DNA of 6,326 bases from JAYEKL01 sp034660995 (GTDB lineage: Bacteria > Patescibacteriota > Minisyncoccia > JAHIHE01 > JAGLIN01), in contig JAYEKL010000003.1 in assembly GCA_034660995.1 (NCBI GenBank), forward strand, positions 1-6,326, read 5' to 3'. The notes beneath the pieces were generated by a model. The model was given only the letters and a program-made list of their open reading frames with translations, was not told the origin of the DNA and did no database searches. How positions within the stretch are numbered: position 1 is the stretch's first letter; each line of letters starts with the position of its first letter. The position numbers and the translations under genes were made by a program. Below are positions 1 through 5,514 of this stretch, piece after piece.

Positions 1-94
1 ATGAAACTAAAACAATTGACGCTAAAATACCAATAATCGCGATAACAACCAAGAGTTCAATCAAAGTAAAACCTTTCTTATTTAGTTTTATCAT
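1..94 (-). CDS. Type IV prepilin, N-terminal part (gene runs off the left edge)
   Basis: Only the first 31 codons are visible. They begin MIKLNKKG and continue FTLIELLVVIAIIGIL, the class III signal of type IV prepilins: a short basic leader, prepilin peptidase cleavage expected between Gly8 and Phe9, Glu at mature position 5 (residue 13), then a hydrophobic helix that serves first as membrane anchor and then as the packing core of the pilus. The start is fixed by the leader length and by a consensus ribosome binding site 8 nt upstream. The gene lies 424 bp downstream of pilT on the same strand, which fits a pilus subunit. The variable C-terminal domain is missing, so it cannot be decided whether this is the major pilin, a minor pilin or a type II secretion-like pseudopilin. 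The family assignment is secure. Confidence 0.93.
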   Translation of the reverse strand, partial: MIKLNKKGFTLIELLVVIAIIGILASIVLVS

Positions 95-101
95 TTATTT
101 C

Positions 102-110
102 ACCTCCTTT
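102..110 (-). promoter_or_regulatory. Consensus Shine-Dalgarno of the prepilin gene
   Basis: On the minus strand the bases read AAAGGAGGT, with AGGAGG at 108-103 and 8 nt to the ATG at 94. This is a perfect match to the anti-Shine-Dalgarno end of 16S rRNA at optimal spacing, and it fixes the prepilin start. None of the other five complete genes in the window has a comparable site, so the pilin mRNA is probably translated much more efficiently than the motor genes upstream (inference). Confidence 0.9.
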
Positions 111-137
111 CTTAATTTAAAATTAAATTTTTAAAAA

Positions 138-165
138 AATATCGTAGAATAAATTAGGTTTTCAA
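138..165 (-). promoter_or_regulatory. Candidate promoter for the prepilin gene
   Basis: On the minus strand TTGAAA (165-160, 5 of 6 matches to TTGACA) is followed after 16 bp by GATATT (143-138, 4 of 6 matches to TATAAT). Transcription would start near position 131, giving a leader of about 37 nt that contains the ribosome binding site. The DNA is very AT-rich, so chance matches are frequent. An alternative -10, a perfect TATAAT at 416-411, has no good -35 and would place the GC-rich palindrome in a 5' leader of about 310 nt. Confidence 0.35.
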
Positions 166-188
166 CACAAACGCAAAGCGCGAGCATC

Positions 189-217
189 ATAGGAATGAGG
201 CAGTGCCTCGTCTCTAC
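189..217. repeat. Small palindromic element
   Basis: The core is GAGGC AGT GCCTC (197-201 paired with 205-209). Imperfect arms extend it outward, with AGGAAT on the left opposing GTCTCT on the right through wobble pairs and one mismatch. The right half reads TGCCTCGTCTCTAC. From memory, palindromes of the type GTAGAGACGAGGC...GCCTCGTCTCTAC are dispersed repeats in several bacterial groups, so this may be a decayed copy, but the window holds only one. It lies in the prepilin upstream region. It is not followed by a T tract on either strand, so it is not an obvious terminator. Confidence 0.5.
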
Positions 218-319
218 AAGATATAGATATTGAAATTCTTATGCTTTAAATTAGATTTTACAAACACAGACATAGATTCAGAACATTAAAATAAGTGCTG
301 GTGATTTTTACCAATCATT

Positions 320-409
320 CCCATCTTGCCTGCCAGCCTTGGGAGAGAGATGGGCAAGGGGTGTATTAACAAGCTTTTTAACACACCCCCAACCCCCTCT
401 CTAGAGGGG
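320..409. repeat. GC-rich composite palindrome (possible REP- or MITE-like element)
   Basis: Several inverted repeats are packed together. The central one pairs GGGGTGT (358-364) with ACACCCC (383-389) and TTAA (366-369) with TTAA (378-381), around the self-complementary AAGCTT (371-376). On the right CCCCTCT (394-400) faces AGAGGGG (403-409). On the left CCCATCT (320-326) can pair with AGATGGG (348-354), and CTTGCC (325-330) can pair with GGCAAG (353-358), so these folds compete. The outer flanks AGAGA (346-350 region) and TCTCT (398-402 region) are also complementary, extending the central stem imperfectly. C and G runs here contrast with the AT-rich surroundings. No transposase is linked to it and no T tract follows, so insertion-derived repeat or RNA processing site are both possible. 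Confidence 0.65.
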
Positions 410-518
410 AATTATAAAAAAATCAGCAGAGCCTAAATAAACAATAATAAATTCATAACAACAATAAAACAAACTTCTTTTAATATACCATTTTTACGTT
501 TTAAACGCAAAAAAAGAA

Positions 519-1595
519 TTATCTTTGCATCATCATCTTCAAATCTTTAACATTAGTAGAATAAATTTCTGCATTTTCTAAAGATATTTCCCTAGCTTTT
601 ACTAAATCAGCCAAAGAAGTATTCAGGGAGATCATTCCTTCATCTGCGCTAGTATTAATAACAAGATCTAACTGATGATTTTTGTTTTCCCTAATTAAAT
701 TTCTTATAGCAGAATTAACCATCATTATTTCCACCGCAGGAACTCTTCCTCCTTCTATTCTAGGAATAAGACGTTGCGATACTATTCCCAAAAGATTACC
801 AGCTAATTGCGCTCTGATCTGGTCCTGTTGTCTAGCAGGAAAACTATCAATAATTCTATCTACAGTTTGAGAAGCGCTATTTGTATGCAATGTCGCAAAA
901 ACAAGATGTCCCGTTTCAGCAGCAGTAATGGCAGTACTTATTGTTTCTGAATCTCTCATCTCTCCAACAAGAACAACATCCGCGTCTTCCCTAAAAACAC
1001 TACGCAAAGCCACGCTAAAAGACTCTGTGTCAATATTAACTTCTCTTTGATTTATAATACATCTGTCTTGAGTATATACATATTCAATAGGATCCTCAAT
1101 CGTAACTATATGGGCATATCTTTGATGATTTATCCTATCAATTAAGGCCGCTAATGTAGTTGATTTTCCATGCCCAGAAGGCCCCACAATAAGAACAAAT
1201 CCTTGAGACTGCTTTGTAAAATCATAGACAATGCCAGGAATATTAAGATCTTCTAAGGTTCTTATTTTTGAAGTAATAAGCCTAAAAGCAGCGCTTATAT
1301 ATCCTCTTTGATAAAAAATATTCACCCTGAATCTGATCTTTCTCTCAAATTCATAGGAAATATCAAGTTCTTTCTTGTCTTCAAAATGCTTTCTCTGTTT
1401 TTCAGTTAAAAACGCATAAACAATTTCTTTTGTTCTTTTGGGAGTTAATATTTCTTTATTCATCAATGGAACCAATCTCCCATCTATCCTAAGTGTCGGA
1501 TAGCGACCAACCGATAGATGAAGATCTGATGCCCTCTCCTGCGCAGTATTTATCAATAAAGCATCTAACTCTTGTTTTGCATTAATGCTTGTCAT
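519..1595 (-). CDS. pilT: PilT, type IV pilus retraction ATPase
   Basis: This 358-residue protein is a hexameric cytoplasmic ATPase that depolymerises the pilus and drives retraction. The N-terminal PAS-like domain carries the PilT hallmark RASDLHLSVGRYPTLRIDG (21-39). The RecA-like domain shows Walker A GPSGHGKST (138-146), Asp box IEDPIEYVY (166-174), Walker B DVVLVGEMRD (206-215) and His box GHLVFATLHTNSA (229-241). The C-terminal AIRNLIRE (296-303) is the signature that separates PilT from PilB, and the usual PilB zinc cysteines are absent. The Walker A carries His instead of the more usual Ser between the two glycines and the GKS. The length is normal for PilT. The ATG at 1595 starts right before the conserved N-terminus but has no Shine-Dalgarno. 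The gene follows the response regulator after 219 bp, beyond a large inverted repeat. A PilU-type accessory retraction ATPase cannot be fully excluded, but PilT fits best. Confidence 0.95.
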   Translation of the reverse strand: MTSINAKQELDALLINTAQERASDLHLSVGRYPTLRIDGRLVPLMNKEILTPKRTKEIVYAFLTEKQRKHFEDKKELDISYEFERKIRFRVNIFYQRGYISAAFRLITSKIRTLEDLNIPGIVYDFTKQSQGFVLIVGPSGHGKSTTLAALIDRINHQRYAHIVTIEDPIEYVYTQDRCIINQREVNIDTESFSVALRSVFREDADVVLVGEMRDSETISTAITAAETGHLVFATLHTNSASQTVDRIIDSFPARQQDQIRAQLAGNLLGIVSQRLIPRIEGGRVPAVEIMMVNSAIRNLIRENKNHQLDLVINTSADEGMISLNTSLADLVKAREISLENAEIYSTNVKDLKMMMQR

Positions 1596-1609
1596 GGTGT
1601 ATAATTTTT

Positions 1610-1810
1610 AATTTTTAATTTTATAATTTTTAAATAATGATCAAATTTTTAATTTTTAAACAGCATTTATGAATTATGACTTAAAAGAAAGAACTGCTAA
1701 ATTTCCTGTTTGATTTAATTGGAATGATTAAATCAATGAAAAAAGCGAATTTTAAAAAATTAAAAATTTAAGAATTATTTATAAAATTAAAAATTATAAA
1801 ATTAAAAATT
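1610..1810. repeat. Nested inverted repeat bracketing the response regulator-pilT spacer
   Basis: The 24 bases at 1610-1633 are the exact reverse complement of 1787-1810. The left arm ends 14 nt before the pilT start codon, and the right arm begins 4 nt after the response regulator stop. An inner pair, 1643-1660 with 1751-1769, matches over 18 bp with one bulged base. Both arms are made of AATTTTTA-like words, so low complexity contributes, but a perfect 24-bp match spanning the whole spacer is more than base composition alone suggests. A transcript through the spacer could fold into a long hairpin carrying both gene boundaries. No flanking duplication can be recognised in such simple sequence. 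Confidence 0.8.
1710..1736. promoter_or_regulatory. 10-bp dyad with 7-nt gap, possible operator upstream of pilT
   Basis: TTGATTTAAT (1710-1719) and ATTAAATCAA (1727-1736) are perfect reverse complements separated by TGGAATG. There is no T tract after the dyad on either strand, so it does not look like an intrinsic terminator. Its 27-bp size and symmetry suit a dimeric DNA-binding protein, or it may be the inner stem of the larger nested palindrome around it. No regulator gene is present in the window, so the operator reading is a guess. Confidence 0.45.
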
Positions 1811-1814
1811 CTAT

Positions 1815-2204
1815 TTATCCTTCTTTTTCCAACACTTCTCTAATTTTCTTCACAACTTCCGATGGCGTAAAATGTGCTTTTATTATATAGCTACTGGCCC
1901 CAAGTTCAAAACCTCTTTCAATATTTTCTTTTTGACTTAAATTTGTTAGAAAAACCACTGGAACTTCATTTAGTTTCAGATTCTTCTTTATTTCTTTCAA
2001 GACACTAAACCCATCTACCTTAGGCATAACAATATCCAAAAGAATAATATCTGGAACATTCTTTTCTAAAAATTTCAATCCTTTAACACCGTTATTAGCT
2101 ATAATGGTCTCAAAATTTTCAGATTCAAATTTGATCTTATACATATCAGATATATAAGAATCATCTTCAATTATTAAGACTTTTATTTTTTTATCTTGAT
2201 TCAT
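1815..2204 (-). CDS. Single-domain CheY-like response regulator
   Basis: The 129 residues form one receiver domain with no output domain. The acidic pocket is Glu13-Asp14-Asp15, the phospho-acceptor is Asp57 in LLDIVMP, the switch Thr is Thr87 in FLTN, and the conserved Lys is Lys109 in YIIKAHFTPSEV. The usual Lys-Pro pair is replaced by Lys-Ala-His-Phe-Thr-Pro. All catalytic positions are intact, so phosphorylation by a histidine kinase is expected, but none is encoded here. Its place between pilB (100 nt upstream) and pilT (219 nt downstream) suggests it acts on the pilus motors by protein contact, as PilG/PilH-type regulators are thought to do (inference). The ATG at 2204 has no Shine-Dalgarno. 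An out-of-frame ATG 10 nt upstream opens a 7-codon frame, MNNYESR, that overlaps the start, probably by chance. Candidate transcription signals lie inside the end of pilB. Confidence 0.93.
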   Translation of the reverse strand: MNQDKKIKVLIIEDDSYISDMYKIKFESENFETIIANNGVKGLKFLEKNVPDIILLDIVMPKVDGFSVLKEIKKNLKLNEVPVVFLTNLSQKENIERGFELGASSYIIKAHFTPSEVVKKIREVLEKEG

Positions 2205-2211
2205 AATTATT

Positions 2212-2303
2212 CATATTAACATATTAGCATATTAATATTTAAACAAACTGATACAAAAATTTACAGATGTTAAAATGTTAAAATGTTAAAATGTTAAAAT
2301 GTT
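2212..2303. repeat. Complementary octamer arrays bracketing the pilB-response regulator spacer
   Basis: Next to the pilB stop, ATGTTAAA is repeated in tandem 4.6 times without a change (2267-2303). Next to the response regulator start there are three copies of CATATTAA or CATATTAG (2212-2235), which in the phase ATTAACAT / ATTAGCAT (2215-2238) are near-reverse-complements of the first array. The roughly 30 nt between them carries no repeats. A transcript could pair the two arrays imperfectly, about 16 of 19 positions in the best register. The unit is too short and lacks spacers, so this is not a CRISPR. Confidence 0.85.
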
Positions 2304-2304
2304 T

Positions 2305-4062
2305 CTAGTCTTCTGTAACTCTTAACACTTCTTCTATTGTAGTAAGTCCTAAAAGAGCTTTCATTATACCATCTTGTTTAATTGTTGTCATTCCTTGTTT
2401 TTTCGCTTCTTTAGCTATATCACTTTCCGTAATTTTTGAAGACATTTTATTTTCTATTTCAGAAGTCATAGATAAAATTTCATAAAGACCTATTCTTCCA
2501 GAATTTCCTGATTTTTTACATTCAGAACATCCTTTCCCATGAAAAAGTTTGATTCCATCTTCTAAATTCAAACCCTCCTTTTGACTATCTGGAATTTTAT
2601 CAAGTTCTTTTTTAATAATCTCTTTCACACTAATAGACGGCTCTATCTCTTCTTTACAATGTTCACATATTTTCTTAACAAGCCTTTGTCCGATAGCAAC
2701 ATTTAAAGCAGAAGAAACAAGAAACGGTTCTATTCCCATATCAATAAGTCTCGGAATTACCCCAACAGCATTATTGGTATGGAGTGTAGATAAAACCAAA
2801 TGACCAGTTAAGGCCGCATGCGTTGCTAATTCTGCAGTTTCCTTATCTCTAATTTCACCAACCATAATAATATCGGGATCTTGACGTAAAATAGACCTTA
2901 GTCCAGAAGAAAATGAATATCCTATTTCTGACTTAATCTGACTTTGATTTATACCTGTCATAAAATACTCTACAGGATCTTCTAGCGTAACTATATTTAC
3001 TCCTTCTTCATTCAATATTTTAAGCATAGCATATAGCGTAGTTGATTTTCCAGATCCAGTCGGACCAGTAACAAGCACAATCCCGTATGGCCTACTTATA
3101 TTTTCGTTAATAACTTTAATCCCTCTTTTCCGAACACCTAAACTTTCTAAAGTACCAATATCTAAAGATGTGTCCAATATTCTCATTACAATTTTTTCGC
3201 CATTTACAGTTGGAAAAGTAGAAACACGCAAATCAACATTTTTTTCAGTATCACCACTAGAAGAAAGATTAAATCTAAATCTTCCATCCTGTGGTTTTCT
3301 TGTTTCGTCTATCTTTAAATTAGCAAGAATCTTTATCCTTGAAACAACCGCAGCTTTAATCATCTTTGGAAGTACTAATGAATTATGCAAAACACCGTCT
3401 AGTCTGTATCGAACTCTAAGATCATTTTCACTAGGTTCAATATGAATATCGCTAGCTCTCCCTTCTACAGCATGAGAAATTATTATATCAACAATTTTAG
3501 TAACTGGAGCCTCTTCTAGAATTCTTTCTTTTCTTTTTTCTTTTCCCTTTCCTTTCGATTCTTCTTTTTCTACAAATTTCTGATCAACATTCTTTAACAC
3601 ATTTTTAAGCTCTTCTCCAAATTTCCTATACTGCTTAATAACAACATTAAAACTAGCTATAGAGGTAATATGTATCTTCGTATTTAAATTCTGTTTTATA
3701 GAAATAAATTTCAGAGCATCTAAGGCATCAGTATTTGTGGGATCAACCATCGCAATTTTAATATCACCACCAACTTTTTCAAACGGTACAAACTTATAAA
3801 ATAACGCCGCTCTTTCTGGAAGTTCTCTTAACACATCGCTATCAACCACCACTTTTTTTAAATCAATATAAGGAATATTTAATAGATTCGCTTTTATTTT
3901 AACTATATCTTCCGCGTCAACTACTTTTTCTCCAACTAACACATCAAAAATATCTAGATTTTTTTTACTAGTCTCCTCAAAAATTTTATCTAGTTGTTTT
4001 TTATCTGCTATCTTGCTAGAAACCAAATAATCATAGATTTTTTTAAGATATTCTTGATTCAT
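2305..4062 (-). CDS. pilB: PilB/GspE-family type IV pilus extension ATPase
   Basis: This 585-residue protein is the hexameric cytoplasmic ATPase that powers pilus assembly. Residues 1 to about 150 form the N-terminal MshEN/T2SSE-N domain, followed by a charged Lys/Glu-rich linker (163-181). The second N-domain begins with RASDIHIEPSENDLRVRYR (202-220). The catalytic core has Walker A GPTGSGKST (333-341), Asp box TLEDPVEY (359-366), Walker B DIIMVGEIRD (397-406) and His box GHLVLSTLHTN (420-430). A zinc-binding set Cys466, Cys469, Cys512, Cys515 (CEHC and CSEC) marks the PilB/GspE/MshE group and is absent from PilT. The tail GMTTIKQDGIMKALLGLTT is typical. The length is normal for PilB. The AGG immediately before the ATG at 4062 is too close to serve as a ribosome binding site. 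It lies 174 nt after pilM. The pilus context favours PilB over the secretion ATPase GspE. Confidence 0.95.
   Translation of the reverse strand: MNQEYLKKIYDYLVSSKIADKKQLDKIFEETSKKNLDIFDVLVGEKVVDAEDIVKIKANLLNIPYIDLKKVVVDSDVLRELPERAALFYKFVPFEKVGGDIKIAMVDPTNTDALDALKFISIKQNLNTKIHITSIASFNVVIKQYRKFGEELKNVLKNVDQKFVEKEESKGKGKEKRKERILEEAPVTKIVDIIISHAVEGRASDIHIEPSENDLRVRYRLDGVLHNSLVLPKMIKAAVVSRIKILANLKIDETRKPQDGRFRFNLSSSGDTEKNVDLRVSTFPTVNGEKIVMRILDTSLDIGTLESLGVRKRGIKVINENISRPYGIVLVTGPTGSGKSTTLYAMLKILNEEGVNIVTLEDPVEYFMTGINQSQIKSEIGYSFSSGLRSILRQDPDIIMVGEIRDKETAELATHAALTGHLVLSTLHTNNAVGVIPRLIDMGIEPFLVSSALNVAIGQRLVKKICEHCKEEIEPSISVKEIIKKELDKIPDSQKEGLNLEDGIKLFHGKGCSECKKSGNSGRIGLYEILSMTSEIENKMSSKITESDIAKEAKKQGMTTIKQDGIMKALLGLTTIEEVLRVTED
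2363..2391 (-). promoter_or_regulatory. Candidate internal promoter in the 3' end of pilB
   Basis: On the minus strand ATGACA (2391-2386, 5 of 6 matches to TTGACA) is followed after exactly 17 bp by TATAAT (2368-2363), preceded by TGG, which makes an extended -10 (TGNTATAAT). Transcription would start near 2356 and reach the response regulator after about 150 nt. The same bases encode the conserved pilB tail, with TGGTATAAT falling in Asp-Gly-Ile-Met, so coding constraint may have produced the match. Confidence 0.4.
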
Positions 4063-4236
4063 CCTGCATTATTTTAATATATTAGCATTTTAGCATATTA
4101 ACATAACTTATATTAAAGTTTTTACCAAATAGTTTAATAAATTACAATATCATCAATCCATCCCGATGTCATTGTGTTTTATATTTTCAAAAAACGAACA
4201 AAAAATCTTGTTAGTATGATAAAATGTTAAAATGTT
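4063..4236. repeat. pilM-pilB spacer with complementary octamer arrays at both ends
   Basis: Beside the pilB start, four 8-base words run in tandem (4071-4102: ATTTTAAT, ATATTAGC, ATTTTAGC, ATATTAAC). Beside the pilM stop are ATGATAAA and ATGTTAAA (4216-4231), followed by ATGTTTTA, which overlaps the pilM stop codon. In the phase ATTAGCAT / TTTAGCAT / ATTAACAT (4081-4104) the left array is about 17 of 24 complementary to the right one. The unit is close to, but not the same as, that of the pilB-response regulator spacer. The 110 bp between the arrays show no gene, no clear promoter and no convincing terminator. Confidence 0.65.
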
Positions 4237-5337
4237 TTATTTCTCAAACCCTCTTGAAGCAAGACCAATAGCTACCGAAAAAAATGGCGATTTTTTATTT
4301 AAAGTTTTTTTCAAAGAATTATTACATGTGATTTTCTTCCATGGATTTCCAACTTCTACAGGAATACTAAGCTTTTTTGAAAAATGCTCAACAAGACCTG
4401 GAAGACTAGCAGTTCCCCCTGTCATAATGACTTTTTTAACATTTTTTTTATTAGCGCGAGAGTATGATTCATTTATTTTTTTAACCTCAGAAATAATAAT
4501 ATTGATTATTGGTAACATAATTTCAGAAACCTTTTTTTCAGATTCTTTGTTCTTACCAAAACCAATATCTATCTTTAAATTTTCCGCCCTGTTGAAATCA
4601 ATATTAAACCCATGACTAATAACTTTAGTAATTTCTTCTCCACCAGCTCCTAAAATAGCATGACTCCCTATAACAAAACCATTTTCAACAATGATAACAC
4701 TCGTAGTTCTGTTGCCAACATCAACAACTACAAAAGTCCCTTCTTTATCCACCAAAGATCTAGCAAGAGAAAAAGATTCGGTTTCTAGGGCAATTAATTT
4801 CAAATTCAAAGTCTTTGCGATATTCATATATTTATTAGCTGTCTCCTTCGGAATTGCTACTAATAGTACTTTGATCCTCTTTATTTGTTTTACCTTATTA
4901 GCAATTTTTTTGTCGTCAAACACTTCTTTGCCAATAACACTCCAATCAAAAACAACTTCATCTATTGGTATAGGAATATATTGTCTAGCTTCAAAATTAA
5001 CTGCTTTACTAATTTCTCCATTTGAGATATCAGGTAAAACCATAATAGATGAGAAAGCAGAAGATATCGGTACTGACATTGCTACTTTTTTCGATACCAC
5101 TCCTGATTTCTTTATAATACTCTCGAGATCTTTTACTATTTTGCTATCAGACATCTTTATATTACTTAAATTACCTCCACTTCCTAAAATCTCTAAATAA
5201 TCTTTAGTCTCTATTGAGGCATAGTTTTCTAATATTACATTTTTATCTCGCATTCCTAGTTGGACAATTCTTATACCAGTCGTACCTATATCAATCCCTA
5301 AAAAACTAGAGGACGATTTTTTTAAAAAATTAAACAT
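4237..5337 (-). CDS. pilM: PilM, actin-like type IV pilus assembly protein
   Basis: The 366 residues have the FtsA/actin-like ATPase fold of PilM. PilM forms a cytoplasmic ring around the motor and binds the N-terminal tail of PilN, linking the ATPases to the inner-membrane complex. Phosphate-1 motif FLGIDIGTTGIRIVQL is at 12-27, the PilM-specific FEARQYIPIPIDEVVFDW at 115-132, phosphate-2 VVVDVGNRTTSVII at 203-216, and the adenosine motif VIMTGGTASLPGL at 303-315. Length and motif order are those of a complete family member, with no signal peptide or membrane segment. The ATG at 5337 gives the typical short MFNFLKK start but has no Shine-Dalgarno. pilB follows 174 nt downstream. In many bacteria pilN and pilO come directly after pilM, but here they do not. 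Confidence 0.94.
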   Translation of the reverse strand: MFNFLKKSSSSFLGIDIGTTGIRIVQLGMRDKNVILENYASIETKDYLEILGSGGNLSNIKMSDSKIVKDLESIIKKSGVVSKKVAMSVPISSAFSSIMVLPDISNGEISKAVNFEARQYIPIPIDEVVFDWSVIGKEVFDDKKIANKVKQIKRIKVLLVAIPKETANKYMNIAKTLNLKLIALETESFSLARSLVDKEGTFVVVDVGNRTTSVIIVENGFVIGSHAILGAGGEEITKVISHGFNIDFNRAENLKIDIGFGKNKESEKKVSEIMLPIINIIISEVKKINESYSRANKKNVKKVIMTGGTASLPGLVEHFSKKLSIPVEVGNPWKKITCNNSLKKTLNKKSPFFSVAIGLASRGFEK

Positions 5338-5375
5338 CGTATAAAAGTTATAATTTAGGATAAAAAAATTAAATT

Positions 5376-5449
5376 ATTCTAATCCTCACACACATAAACT
5401 CACAAACACGAAGTAAAACAAATAAATAGTTATCCTCTCTTTAATTATA
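5376..5449 (-). promoter_or_regulatory. Candidate promoter region for pilM and the pilus genes
   Basis: Two possibilities lie in the 177-bp hsp20-pilM spacer. TTGTGA (5405-5400) followed after 18 bp by TAGAAT (5381-5376) would start transcription near 5369, about 32 nt before the pilM ATG. Further upstream, a perfect TATAAT (5449-5444) has only a poor -35 and would give a leader of about 105 nt. This spacer lacks the complementary octamer arrays found in other spacers, in keeping with a true transcription unit boundary (inference). The remainder is a GT-rich stretch around 5383-5412 with no recognised role. Confidence 0.35.
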
Positions 5450-5478
5450 TTTTGTTCTCAGAAAAAGTAACGAATCAC

Positions 5479-5508
5479 AAAAAAATTAGGGTATCACTTT
5501 TCTCTAAT
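5479..5508 (-). terminator. Weak candidate intrinsic terminator after hsp20
   Basis: On the minus strand ATTAG (5508-5504) can pair with CTAAT (5489-5485), and seven T residues (5485-5479) follow directly. The position just after the hsp20 stop suits a terminator, but the stem is only 5 bp, the loop is 14 nt, and the stem is AT-rich. Many real terminators are stronger, so this is only a suggestion. Confidence 0.3.
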
Positions 5509-5514
5509 AACAAA

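Larger units (their letters stand above)
95..518. other. Long intergenic spacer between pilT and the prepilin gene
   Basis: No supportable gene is present in these 424 bp on either strand. The spacer holds the prepilin ribosome binding site and candidate promoter, a small palindrome near 189-217, and a GC-rich palindromic block at 320-409 whose base composition differs sharply from the surrounding DNA. Just downstream of the pilT stop is a weak 9-bp dyad (493-511, one G-T pair) with no U tract after it on either strand, so a pilT terminator cannot be claimed. I see nothing else between 410 and 490 apart from A-rich sequence. Confidence 0.7.

Noticed and set aside
358..389. GC-rich hairpin as an intrinsic terminator of pilT
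   Set aside because: It is strong enough as a stem, but there is no T tract after it on either strand, so I list it as a repeat.
493..511. Dyad after pilT as a terminator
   Set aside because: The stem is AT-rich with a G-T pair, and the T tract precedes it rather than following it on the minus strand.
682..870. Plus-strand open frame opposite pilT
   Set aside because: It is a short antisense shadow of conserved PilT sequence.
2191..2214. Upstream 7-codon frame MNNYESR overlapping the response regulator start
   Set aside because: ATG triplets are supplied by the repeat words, there is no ribosome binding site, and the length is within chance.
2267..2303. CRISPR-like array
   Set aside because: The units are 8 bp and directly contiguous with no spacers, and no cas genes are present.
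4232..5200. Long plus-strand open frames opposite pilM
   Set aside because: They are antisense shadows of a well-supported gene; their translations show no recognisable domain and there is no ribosome binding site.
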